Assembly: GCA_016647705.1 (NCBI GenBank) | Contig: CM028338.1 | Coordinates: forward strand, 25,927,077-25,991,076 | From: Eucommia ulmoides | Taxonomy: Eukaryota; Streptophyta; Magnoliopsida; Garryales; Eucommiaceae | DNA: 64,000 nt | Direction: 5' to 3' | Shown here: positions 32,617 to 43,900 of the stretch, in pieces | Layout: every line of letters begins with the position of its first letter | Position numbering within the stretch: position 1 is the stretch's first letter | Translations under genes and position numbers: made by a program | The notes under the pieces: generated by a model | What the model was told of the DNA's origin: nothing | The model's database searches: none | The model's input: only the letters and a program-made list of their open reading frames with translations

Positions 32617-33020
32617 GGCGGTGGTGAAAGGTACATGTTCGAGCTCAAGAACAAGGTCTCCGGCGATTTCGTCAGAGATTTGGCCGCAAACCGAAACGTC
32701 AACAGAGTCCCCGGCGTCGCATTTCTCTACTTCGAGTTGGTCCAAGGCATCCCTCCGATTTTTCCCCATTTCGTCACCAAAGTCCCATCGATTCACTCCG
32801 TTTTGGTTTTCGTCTCGATCAAGTCTTTGCCGATCAGTAAAGTGGCGATGAATGAGTGATTCCTGTTACGGATGGTAGGTTCGAGAGAATACCGCACGTC
32901 CCGGTGCGTCGTGAGGTACGACTACAACGACGCGATCGAGAAACTGGAGTCCTTCGAGTGGCAATTGATCGAACACCTTAAGGGCTACATTAGGATCGAA
33001 CATCATGTCTCAGATCTGCC
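32617..33020 (+). pseudogene. HAK/KUP potassium transporter C-terminal fragment, captured
   Basis: The frame reads RYMFELKNKVSGDFVRDLAA, then NRNVNRVPGVAFLYFELVQG, IPPIFPHFVTKVPSIHSVLV, FVSIKSLPISKVAMNE, a stop at 32857-32859, and continues in the same frame with REYRTSRCVVRYDYNDAIEK. This is the conserved cytoplasmic part after the membrane segments of plant HAK/KUP/KT K+ transporters. The transporter's ten or more membrane helices are absent. The stop falls where homologues have Arg, so CGA to TGA is likely. The piece is far GC-richer than its flanks and lies inside the Mutator-like element, so I read it as captured exon sequence. Confidence 0.85.
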
Positions 33021-33379
33021 GCCGCGTCCTACTCTATGTATGGAAACAGTGTTTTTCTTCTTTGGTTTTACTCTAGCAGTGGTATGGTTTGCCTCTACCT
33101 TTTTTATTCTTACTTTCAGATGCTAAATCGCTTCAATTTTTGTTTTCAATCTTCTATGTAGGTTTCGGTTGGTTAGGTTTTGGATTCTACTGTATGCTTC
33201 TATTTCAGGTTTTCGATTTTGGATCATGCCTGGAAGTTCTATTTGTTGAATTTTCTTTGTTTGTTTATTTCATAACCAGTGAATACAAATTGGTTAGGTT
33301 TTTGTTTTGGTTGGGTGGTTTAGTCCTTCCTTGTGTATATTTCTAGGTGTATCTCGAAGTTTTTAATTCCCACAAAAAT

Positions 33380-34450
33380 GTGTATTAACGTTAACACAAA
33401 CACGACCCAAACATAAATTCAGATCTGAATTGCAAATTTTTATTTAGGGTCTGTTTGGTTTTTGATTTATTTTAGGAAATTTTCAAATCTGAATTGAATT
33501 TTTGTTATGGCTATGAATAGTGGTGGAGGTGGAGAGGGTGTTAATTTTACGTTAACGTTGATGTATTTATGTGATTTTTTTTCACATATTTTCTGGACAA
33601 AATTAATGAGTTAACGTTAACTCACATAGAGACAACACAATGTGAATTAATATTAACGCAAACTCAACCCAAATATATATTCAGTTCAAAATGACAAAAT
33701 ATCACATGTGACAGTTAACGTTAACGCACAACAAAAGTATGTGATAGGACGTTAACGTTAATTTTTAAGAAAAATATGTTAACACACAGAATTTTTAAAA
33801 AATAAAATACGTTAACGTTAACACAGAGAGAGATAAAAAATGTACATTAATGTTAACGTAAATCCACACAAAACAAATGATATATGATGAGTTAACGTTA
33901 ACGTAATACACAAATCAGATGAGAAAAATGCGTTAACGTAAAAAAAAAAAATTAAAACAAAAAAGATCAACACACAAAAAAAAAATAAAAAAATAAAGAC
34001 ATAAATACGTTAACGTTAACACAGAAGACTTCAAAAAACATGAGTTAACGTTAACGTGTAAAAAAAAATATGGATTCAACAACGTTACCATGAATTCAAA
34101 ATGTATTTTTGTAATATAGTGACTGAATAATTACATTAACGTTAACTCACTATTAATATTAACGTGTATGATTTTTAAAAATATGAAAAATGCGTTAACG
34201 TTAACGTGTAAAAAAAATATGAATTCAACAACGTTAACGTGAATTCAAAATGTATTTTTGTAATATAGTGCCTGAATAATTACATTAACATTAACTCACT
34301 GTCAACGTTAACGTGAATAATTTTTAAAAATATGAAATGCGTTAACGTTAACGTGCAAAAAAAAAATGGATTCAACAACGTTAACGTGAATCCAAAATGT
34401 ATTTTTGTAATATAGTGTTTGAATAATTACGTTAACGTTAACTCACTGTT
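33380..34450. repeat. array of TTAACGTTAA palindromes with a 148-bp minisatellite
   Basis: About a dozen perfect TTAACGTTAA words (often extended to GTTAACGTTAAC, which contains two HpaI sites) are spread over 1.07 kb, with several one-mismatch copies between. From about 34040 to 34450 they sit in three tandem units of about 148 bp, each with gaattcaaaatgtatttttg, aatatagtg and cgttaacgttaacgtg. The left part is less regular. No coding frame persists. Confidence 0.9.
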
Positions 34451-34685
34451 TATCCATTTTGGTCTTGTTGCGTAAGACAAAATAGCATATTCGTAAATAT
34501 TATTGAACAGAATGGACAAAATGCAAGGACCTTTTTCTAAACATTTTATATGTGAAAAAAAGTGGTCCCCAGGTCTGAATCCTAAACACCTATCTAACGA
34601 AGGACTAAATAATAAAATCCCCTTAAAAAAAATATATATAACTAAATAAAAAATTGAGTGGGGCTACGCCTTATAAATAATCATT

Positions 34686-34832
34686 TTATTTTTTTTGTGA
34701 CGATTTTACCCTCGTGTTATATTCAATACAATATTGTATTGAATATAACAAGAAATAATCATTTTATATTTTTGTGACGATTTTACCCTCGTGTTATATT
34801 CAACACAAGATCGTGTTGAATATAACACAAGA
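34686..34832. repeat. palindromic repeat, right copies (two direct units)
   Basis: The segment tttttgtgacgattttaccctcgtgttatattca occurs at about 34694 and 34769. Each copy is followed by its own inverted complement; the second gives GTGTTATATTCAACAC-aagatc-GTGTTGAATATAACAC, a perfect 16-bp stem. The pair is the reverse-oriented relative of 31763-31870. Confidence 0.8.
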
Positions 34833-35049
34833 TTATTTTATATTTCACTTTCACCACCATTCAAATTCCACCAAATTGTCGTACCCATTCTATCTCACAA
34901 AAACAACCATACAATATACCCAACATAAACTCTACTCCACCAGGGACATAGATCAAGTCCCTTCTCTCTCTCTCTCATATTTGTTTAGAGCGACGAGTTC
35001 GGACCATCGGCTAACACGACATCGTGTTATATTTCAATTTGAACATACA

Positions 35050-35191
35050 ATGGAATAGATGCTTTACAAGGGTATCATTGGGCATGTATTCAATAACCAA
35101 CAGTCTATTATCACCATCACAGCAGACAGCAGTAGCCAATCACATTGGTAGGCCTCTTATGCCTCAATTTCCCAACAGCAAAAGCTTCATC
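35050..35191 (-). pseudogene. receptor-like cytoplasmic kinase fragment (BSK-like)
   Basis: On the minus strand, [20 protein letters not shown] and then [25 protein letters not shown] match the N-lobe of brassinosteroid-signalling-kinase-type proteins. The two halves are in different frames because CTGCTGT is tandemly duplicated, inserting 7 bp near 35115-35130. No other kinase subdomains are nearby, so it is an isolated, broken fragment, probably moved here by a transposon. Confidence 0.65.
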
Positions 35192-35520
35192 CTAGCAATT
35201 AACAGAGAATTCAAGAAATCCTTAATCCCCCAATTCGATAGGCGATAATCCAAGGTGAAATCACTACAGGGGAATATTATCAAATAGGTGGTGTACATTC
35301 AAGGAAATCACTTGCTTCAAAATGCTTCAATATTATCAAGCCCCAAAACTGGATAATCCTAGTTTACAAGATGCTTCAAAATCATTTTTTTTTCAATCAA
35401 GTTCCCGAAATTCAAACATCGGTGGAATTGGAGTGTTTCTTCCACCATTAATAGAATAAAAAAAATCGCCGCCACCAACCCTCTTGCCTCCCTCTCGTTC
35501 TCATCGAACCATGCTCATAT

Positions 35521-35945
35521 TCGTCCAGTCCTAGCCTTATCTAGCGATGATGGATTCCATGGCGGATCCTCCTCTGGTGGTGATGGAGGCAGAAGTGGCA
35601 GAGGCGGAGGTGGAGACGGTGGAGAACAGGGTAAGATCAAGGCAGATGCTCTACTTACCTTGGCGGCGATGGGGGAAACGCTAGATGAAGGACCAAGCCG
35701 ACGGTGTGTGATCAGCACCAGGTGGAAGGAGGTCGATACTCGTCCAGTCCTATCCTTCTTTAGCAATGATGGATTCAATGGCCGATCCTCCTCCGGCGGC
35801 GATAGAGGTGGAAGTGGCGGAGGTGGAAGCGGAGGCGGAGGAAAACTGGGTAAAAATAAGGTAGATGCCCTGCTTACCTTGGCAGCGATGAGGAGAGCCC
35901 TAGATGAAGGACCAAGCCGGCGGTGTGTGATGAGCAGTTGAGCAC
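35521..35945. repeat. GC-rich tandem duplication, unit about 219 bp
   Basis: tcgtccagtcctagccttat (35521) and tcgtccagtcctatccttct (35740) begin two copies that share GGTGGAAGTGGCGGAGG-type and gaaggaccaagccg segments. The plus frame of the second copy encodes a Gly/Ser-rich stretch between LDEGPSRRC repeats; the minus frame is Pro-rich. I cannot assign a protein, and the GC content suggests a captured coding or intronic piece. Confidence 0.7.
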
Positions 35946-36059
35946 CAGGCGGAAGGAAGTTGTTTAGATGGTGGAGAAGGGTAAAATCGTTAAACCTAAT
36001 TGTTCAGGATTGTTCGGTAATAAACAACACTTTTTGTAGTTTTGTAGGACTATAGGGTG

Positions 36060-37300
36060 AAAAAAAAAAAAAAATTGTGGGCCATCTTATAGATTTAATG
36101 TTTTAAGTAGATTTTTTCGTATTTTTTCTATAAAAAAATAAAAAATAAATAAATATGAGAACTCACTGAAAGATTTGAAGGAGACATTCTCTAACCTCGT
36201 TAAAATCATCTCTCACTTTCCACTTTTAAGTAGTAACTAGTTGTCTACTTGTGCAATGTGCGGGATATTGGATTATTTTTTTTTGTTAGTTATTTGTTTT
36301 TGTTTGTTTTTAATTTTGTTAACCCATTTTGGATGTTACTTTTTAAGTTGTGTGTTATAGTGCAATTATAGTTTGAGAGTTGTTTTGTTTTTTCAATTGT
36401 TATTGTAATTTGTTTTTTTAATAATTGTACATGTTATTTTAAGTTTTAGTGGAAATAGAGTAAAATTAATATTTTTTTTAATGAGAGAGTAGCATGTTTA
36501 AAGAGTTTAATGCATATTATTCTCAGACAATTAATTTTCAAAAGTAGACTATGAATTTGGGGAATAATTTCTTTTGCATAATGTGTGTAAATAAAGGAAA
36601 TCATATATTATTTGTTGGATGTAGATGAGTGAAGCAGACAGTAAAATATTTTAAATTTATCAGTTAAGGAGAGTCAATTTGAGAAAAAAAAATTATCCTC
36701 CTGATTGTACAATTAGCATTGGTTGTGCGTTCCTCTGTATTTGGTCTTCAATATTTTTGGGTGACTTTCCTTTGTCTCTATCCTCTTGACTTGATGCAAC
36801 AAATGGAGACAAATTCTTCTTTTTATTGAAGTTGTTTTATTTGTGTTGACATTGAAATCTTCTGAATATAGTGAATCCAAAAGGACCTGTAGTAGAAGGA
36901 AATATGATATGAGTATAGTAAATTGTGAAGATTTTATTTAAAAATTAATATTTTAGTAAATGAGTAAAATATATGTGAAATACGAATGTGAAATGCGTAA
37001 GATTTTCCTATTGTAGGCTACATTACATTTGATATTGTCTTGGGATCAATTTTCTGTTGAGAATATTTTGGATGGTTGTAATGACCAATATAAAAAGGTT
37101 TAAATTTTAGTGATTTAAAGGATTTATAGTTACGTTAATGTAGCACAAATCCATTATGGTTTTTTCAAAAAGCGTTTCACAGTCACAATCGAACAAAATT
37201 AGTGATGCAATACTGGTTGGGTCATTTACATTCATCTGGACTTTGTACATATTCATTTGACGCCTAGTTATTGACATTTAGTTTATGTTACAAGTGAAAC
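36060..37300. other. AT-rich DNA without supported features
   Basis: AT-rich sequence with no open frame or repeat I could identify. It may include the 3' end of the Helitron that follows on the minus strand. Confidence 0.45.
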
Positions 37301-37322
37301 ATATTGTAGTTTTATTATATTT

Positions 37323-37523
37323 TTACCTGGGGATAGGAATGTTTGCCTCTATGTTACATTTGTTGCACAAAAAAAAATCACCGTTTTGATTTACCTTTAG
37401 TCTACACCATTTGCTAGAGTTGTAACACCAACAATAGCCTACATGAATTTTTTTGTTAGTGGCAATGCATGGGCATATGACTTCCAGTAATTTTGATATT
37501 GTGTTATTTAGTAGAGTATTCAA
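37323..37523 (-). pseudogene. RPA70-like zinc-ribbon fragment
   Basis: The minus frame reads VICPCIATNKKIHVGYCWCY, then SSKWCRLKVNQNGDFFLCNK, CN. It resembles the C-terminal zinc-binding OB fold of replication protein A large subunit. Plant Helitrons often carry such RPA-like genes next to the replicase, and this lies downstream of the Helitron remnant on the same strand. Only about 65 codons remain. Confidence 0.5.
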
Positions 37524-37969
37524 TTAGTGGAATTTTTATTTTTCATTTTAGACATATTTTAACATTTATTTCAGATGTTAGAGCTTTGATCTCTGACATT
37601 GTCTTTCTATTTTCTTTCATTTCTTATTCGATCGTAAATTCTATTTTTTTTTTAATTACGGCTAATAGTTGGACAATTTCTAGTGATGTATATGTAACAC
37701 TGCTTCATTTTGAGGATAATATTAGGGTGTGATATTTAGTGATTACATGTGCAGGCGACAAACGATGTAGTTGAATAATGTACATATCTTTATTTAGTTG
37801 CAAACCTATCTTGAAATAAGTCTATTTCTAGGATGTCAAGGGTGATACATATTTTGCTAGCACTGATTGATGATAATGAGCAATCACCTTTTGGATAGAT
37901 GACAAAAAATAATTAGATCAAGTGAAATGTATGGTCCGATATGATCTAATGTTGGCAACTTATTGTCAG

Positions 37970-39245
37970 GGCATAGGAACATAAGATATGGGCATATGGT
38001 AGTCCACGCTTTTGAAATTCGATTGTGTAGACAATTGTAAAAAATGAACAATAAGTAATTTATTATTTCGATGAAAGAGTTTTATGAAAGGGAAAAGAAT
38101 TATGGTATAGAAATTTGTAACTTTATTTACTAACTTCCCATTATTCATCCGAACAACTTTTCTTTTTTGAAATTGTTTAACATTTTATCTAACTTTATCT
38201 TGAAAACTCGATCAACAATATTAGGTCGATCTTCAAGTTTTTGGCCAGGTATAGTTGATAGGAAGTGTTGAACTTCAACCAACTTTGGGTTACACGTGAA
38301 TTTGATAAAAAGATCTAAGAAACCCAACTACTAACAAATTGCCATAACGTCTTGATAGTTTTGTATCATATATTGTGGTCCTTCAGTAAATGTAGATAGT
38401 AGTATGACATACTTTCCAATTGAATAAGCATTTATGTTGCCACGACTTGTGGAATCCATCAAATTAGAGTAGAGGTCAGTTCAGAGTTTGGGCTGGTTTT
38501 GGAGAATCCAACCTAATCTTGTCTCTTCAATACATGTTTATGCATCAACAATATATTGTTGAAATAAACATCCTCACAATTATATAGTTTTTCCTTCTTC
38601 CAATCTTTGTTAGAGTCGATGTGTATAATAATCTTGTATACTGACATTTTGTCTTATTGTTTGTTTTGATTGATCTGTTACTCATTTTTAATACATGTTC
38701 AGAATTCATCCTCCCTATAAGGAAAACAAAAAGGTATTGCATGGCCATAAAGCTTGGGTGAAGTTCACTTATTCGATGCAATCCTTTAGCATGATTGGTT
38801 ACAATGATGTCATGTTTTGTATTTTTCATGTCAAAGTTACCCACAATGGGAACTACAATTTCAAAAGCCATGGGAGCGTCATGGTAGTGTTCATCAATAC
38901 TTCGGGTGCCAATTAATTGTAATATAATCTCAGGGACATTTGCTTCATCATGTCTGTCGTGAGCAATTCTTCCTAGTAAAAAGATTGTATTGGTTGAACA
39001 TATGGACCAATCAAGCAACAAACTTTGCATCTAATGGATGACATGTGTTATCATCGACAATAATGTGAATTCTATTATGAACCTCTTTTTGAGTGTTGTA
39101 TATATAGAGTCGGGAAAAATTTGGTCTTTCACCTTCGATGGGGAGTAAAAAACCAATTTGATGATGGTTCTAGTTGTTTATTTGAAAGATATAAACAAAT
39201 CTACCGATTGAAGTTATAGCGAAACTACAATTATATGCTGTGATT
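37970..39245 (-). pseudogene. Helitron Rep/helicase N-terminal region, decayed
   Basis: Minus-strand segments match the Helitron N-terminal domain in order: AYNCSFAITSIG; LLPIEGERPNFSRLYIYNTQ; RISELHPSFMAMQY; FTCNPKLVEVQHFLSTIPGQ; KLEDRPNIVDRVFKIKLDKM; EFQKRGLPYAHIL. They are separated by frameshifts and stops. The first His of the catalytic HUH motif (normally LPHAHI) is Tyr, so relaxase function is lost. About 100 bases of extra DNA lie between KLFG and the EFQKRG segment. The remaining Rep, the catalytic tyrosines and the helicase are not detectable between here and the RPA-like fragment. Confidence 0.8.
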
Positions 39246-39299
39246 GTTGAGTGAAATATTGTTGAGCATTTTTGATAATTATATCTTAGGAGGAGTTCT

Positions 39300-41140
39300 A
39301 GATATTCAAGCGGGTGTTTCAGTAGAGGAAGGAGAACACGACTCTTAGATCAACATATAGAAAACTTTGGGTTCCGAGGCCTTTTGGACTTTTTTGTTCT
39401 TTTATTGTACCATACATGTGCATCATAATTAGTGCATATATGTGATGGCGCACAAATATCTCAAGGTTGTGTGAACTTCCCTAGATTGACTTTGTTTATA
39501 TAAGTAAATTTGAAGTGATTTTTGGGTGTAATATAATGGAAAACATTTTGTGTAGTATGTACTTACTTGGAAGTTGTGTTTGGAGTAGTAGATGTCTTTT
39601 ATTTAATAGGTCAAGTGACAAAGTAGAGTGATTGGTAGCAGAAGCTTGGACTAATGGATTCTTTACAATATGAGAAGGATTGTCATTTTGCCTTAGTAGT
39701 TGGTGGATCAAAACGAGTCGAGGATTCTTCTCTTCCAATAACATGTTGTATTTATATGAGTGGTAATAAGTTGTAGAGAGTTTTGTTTTAGTATATAGTT
39801 GTATTATTTTGTAGGGAAATATGTCTTGGGAAAAATGGTTAAATACCGGCATTGGGAGTTTGTGTTTTAACAATAATATGGCCAGGAACAAAGTAGATAG
39901 AAGCAACAAAGCAAAAATGTATTCGAACTCGAATTTGCCACGTGTGGTGGCACACATGAACATTACATTTCGTTGCCAGTTTCATACTACATTGTATTCT
40001 CGCTACTCTAGCTAGCAAACTATAGGATTAGTCAAGTCGTTTATGCTCAATCGGTAGGTTAAAAAATAGGCGGTGGTGGCATCATATGACACGACGAAAA
40101 GAGCGAGCACAAACAGGACAATCCATGAATCGTGAATAGATGTTGAAGTGTATCACAAGATACATATAAGTTTTAGTAGTTTTAGAGTAGTGAATTTATT
40201 TTCAAATTGGAAGGGTGACACAGTCGATTAATTTTAATGACTAAGAGTCAAATAATGCAAACATGTAGTTCTCAAGGACATAAAGAAGGTAAGTGTAATA
40301 TTAATATTATATATTCTTAAATGATCAATTTCTTAATGTGGTCAGTGACATGAAATCAAGTTACATAAATGTTTTTAATTTAATGGGAAATAATGTTTTT
40401 GTTATGCTTAGTATAGGTAATTAAGAGATTAAGTAGTACAACTTCTAAAACAATGACTAACTAAGGAATTTGATATTATATTATAAATAACATTACCATG
40501 GTAAATATAAACAAGGAGAAGACTAAATGTCGTGACAATTAATTTTCTTAATCTAACGATACATGTTTAATTAATTGAGTGCGACAATGTAATTTTTAAG
40601 GAAAAAAAAAAGAGTATAATATTAAAATTATATATTTTTAAATGATCAATTTGTTAATGTGGTAGTGACATAAAATAATTTGTAATTAGTGTAGGTAATT
40701 AAGAGATTGAATATTAGAACTTGTAAGAAATAACCAAGGAAATGCATAATCGTTTTTCTTTTATAATTATAGTTGTTTTTAAATTAATAGAATAAAGCCA
40801 ATAATTTAGATGTTTACAAATTATATAATTTATTATTAAGTACATTCTCGATTCAAATTAGGTTATATACATTATGAGTACTGGAAATTTTTATTTTTTT
40901 ATTTTTTTGTGGAATTATTATATTGTTAATCATTTATTCGCATAACACATTTAATATTTTTTTAAATGACAAATATCATTAAAAGCATTGAAAAGAAAAA
41001 ATGATGGGTTCAAGAGAGAGAAAAAAGGAAAAAGAGTAGCATAACAAAATTAATCAATTGAAGAACCTCATCTTTGGAAATAGTGATGATTTTTTATTTT
41101 CCGTACATAAACCTACATATTACTTTAGTTTCTAATTATT
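39300..41140. other. AT-rich DNA with one tandem duplication
   Basis: No gene is supported. Two copies of a segment containing ttaaatgatcaatt, gttaatgtgg and gtaattaagagatt occur at about 40285-40450 and 40605-40720 (spacing about 320 bp). A 155-codon minus-strand frame at 39496-39963 has no recognisable domain. Confidence 0.5.
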
Positions 41141-42532
41141 ATTGTTGTTTAATAGTCTACTTAATTTTTTATTTTTTTTTAATATATATATACGGACTTG
41201 ACTCATTAGGTTAAAACTCAAATTCTAGGGTTTCCCTAGTTTCTTATATATATCTCCATTGTAAATTTTCGTTAATGTACTTTTTCATAATATCAATATA
41301 TCGTTCATGTTCTCCAAACATTTTGTCTCTCAATTATTTTCACATGGTATTAAGAGCAAGTTTTTCTTGACCCTGTTCTTACTGATATTTTCGCAACCCT
41401 AATACTTTCAAAGTTTTCCTCCACATCGCTTATTCTCCCATGGTATTCGTTGACTGTTATAGACCTCACCACCTCTCCAACATCAACTATCATCAAACCA
41501 CTACCTTCGTCTTGAAGAGATAAGCACAACGTCACCAAAACCACCACCATTGGATCCTTCATGTCTGTCCACAAGCTACCTAACACTAGTAGTAACATGA
41601 CCACCATCGTCACTAATTTTGGGCTCTACCGAAACAACCAGGGTTCCAAACTAATCACCGATCATACCACCACCTTTGCTTTAACGAGACGAGCCAAATG
41701 CCACAATACCCACCACTATCTGAGTTGTCATGTGTCGCCACGCGCTACCGGAAGCAGTATTAGGACTGTCGATGCCTGATTCACACACGCCCAGTCCACC
41801 TCTGTTGGTTGCCATATCAACACCACTTAGGCGCCACGTGAGTAATCAACAACCCAGTTAACCCTAGCTCCTTTACACCATGTCAACAAAGTTAACTGTC
41901 AGACCTCGCCACGTCAGCTACCACGTCATCAAGTCAGCGATATATATTACCACATCATCGCCACGTGGCCTACCATGTCATCAAAATCACTAATCAGCTC
42001 CTCTTACGTTATCACCGCATCAGCGTTGACTACCACACTATTTGGTCTTCGCCACGTTACCGGTTCACAGTTGTTTCATTTCTCTTGACCGATGCTGGAT
42101 TGCTAGAAATTCAGACCGATTCCCCAGGTTTTTGAACGTTTTGATTCTATTTTCGACATCTGTTTTTTGATTTGAGACTCATAGAGTATATATTTTTTTT
42201 TTTTATATTTGTGTAGTTTCTATGTCAATTTGCCCATTTTTGGATCGATGCTTGGAGGTTTAACACCGATTCCTAACTAATTTTGGCGTTGTAAATCCAT
42301 CTATGGCCTCTGTTTAATCAAATTTGGATTATGCAATATCGTTCCTTTTATATTGTTGATTATGTTCATCACAGAGATTTGATTGGTTCAAGAATTCATC
42401 AATCGGTTCTTCACGATTATAGACAGGTTCCTGTACAGTTTCAGCATTCTGAATCCATCTATAGCCTCAGTTTCTACAGATTTATATCATACAATATATT
42501 TTATTAGATATTGTTGATCCTGTTCAACAACG

Positions 42533-43020
42533 ATGTCTAAGGGTTGCTCTTCTTCGACCATTCTCAATGCCGAAGAGGGTTCGGATCTTACCTCCACTAT
42601 TGTTACCATCTCTATTGTGGATATGGATTCACTTTTCCACCAAATTTTCTCCAAGTATGGTACAATTTTTTTTCTATGCCCTTCACTTACTACATGTAAT
42701 TCTTCTTGGTTATTTGATTCTTCATGTTGGAATTATATGACTTTTGATCCCAACATCTTCTCATCAAAACTATCTACTGTGAATGCCCCTAACACTCATA
42801 CTGATAAGATTTTTACTTCACAACTTTCTATTTTTGACACGTATTTAATTTAGAAACTTACTTTAAATCTCTCATCTGTTGGGCAACTCTGTGAATTGAG
42901 ATTTTAAATAATATTTTCTAATAGTGGTTATTGATTACAAGATCCTTGGACTGAAAAAACCCTTAGGACTGGTCGTAAAGTTGGACGTCTATTTGAACTC
43001 AATAGTTTGCACCTTCCACC
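42533..43020 (+). pseudogene. copia protease and GAG-pre-integrase remnant
   Basis: SWLFDSSCWNYMTFDPNIFS is the copia aspartic protease site (DSS here, DSG/DSA normally). KLTLNLSSVGQLCEL and then RTGRKVGRLFEL are the conserved segment before integrase. Stops lie at 42850 and beyond. Confidence 0.75.
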
Positions 43021-43309
43021 TCAAACTCTACCCCCCATGTCCCTTCATCAACTTGTGTAATCTCACTACCACCACCACCTTACTTATCATTATCATCCTT
43101 ATCATCCTCCTCCTCTTTATCTCCACCATCGCCATTACCACAATCATTATCATATATTTAGCATTCTCGATTAGATCACACTTCATCTAACTGATTCAAA
43201 TTGTTTATCTGTAACGGTCAGTTAGGTTAAGTTCAATACGAGTCTTTCAATTTCATCCATTATCAACTTGCAAAACAATCAACCCTACATTTCAATGAGA
43301 GTTAGTTTA

Positions 43310-43900
43310 TTTGTCTTGTACCATTTAATCTAGTTCATTCTGATTTTTGGGGGCCTTCTCCTTATGCAATAATATGTGATTGTTGTTATTTTGTTATCAT
43401 TATGGATGATTACTCTCGACGTACATGGTTATTTCTTAAGAAAAGTCCATTCGAACTATTCCAAATATATTATGAGTTTTCTTCTATGGTTTAAACTCAA
43501 ATTTCTCAAAATATCAAAGGTTTTTGCTCAAATAATGCAATGGAATAAAAAGGATCATATTTTTCTCAACTTGTTTCACAAAAATGGCACGCTCCCCCAC
43601 TGCTTGTATACTTGAACATCCCAACAAAATGGATGAGCCGAACGCAAATATAGACATATTCTTGACACAGTTCATGCTCTACTAATTTCTTCCTCTTGTC
43701 CTGAGCACTTTTGGAGTAAGGCCGCCCTAACCGCAGTGTATACAATAAACCGTGTCCCTTCTGTAATAATTCAACATCAGTCTCCATTTGCATATCTTTT
43801 TGGTAAACTTCCAGATTACTCCAGACTCAAAGTCTATGGTTGAGTTTGTTTTGTTCTTCTCAAACCACATGAACACAACAAGCTAGAACCAAGGGCCCAC
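43310..43900 (+). pseudogene. copia integrase remnant
   Basis: LVHSDFWGPSPYA (first catalytic Asp), then IIMDDYSRRTWLFLKKSP, FELFQIYYEF, and after stops and a frameshift QKWHAPPLLVYLNIPTKW, where NGTERSCPHTPQQN-type sequence is expected. Catalysis is not possible. Confidence 0.75.

Larger units (their letters stand above)
32249..34622. mobile_element. Pack-MULE: Mutator-like element carrying a potassium-transporter fragment
   Basis: Inverted ends: left G(A)GTTTTTTATTATTTAGTCC, right (reverse complement) GGGGATTTTATTATTTAGTCC. They are 35 of 51 identical by hand, with conserved outer (18/21) and inner (9/10, ATTCAGACC) blocks. TTAAAAAAA is duplicated at 32240-32248 and 34623-34631, the 9-bp length expected for Mutator, though the word is simple. 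There is no transposase. Cargo: a 55-bp duplicated CT-rich leader (32430-32530), a GC-rich HAK/KUP C-terminal piece, and a right half of palindromic repeats. Cellular gene sequence in a transposase-less Mutator-type element is the definition of a Pack-MULE. Confidence 0.75.

Noticed and set aside
33380-34450. CRISPR array or telomere-like repeat
   Set aside because: The repeats are short palindromes with irregular spacers in a plant transposon, do not match the plant telomere unit, and no cas-type gene exists in the window.
39496-39963. 155-codon minus-strand frame upstream of the Helitron Rep remnant
   Set aside because: Hydrophobic, AT-driven composition with no Helitron or RPA motif; I could not connect it to the Rep frame.
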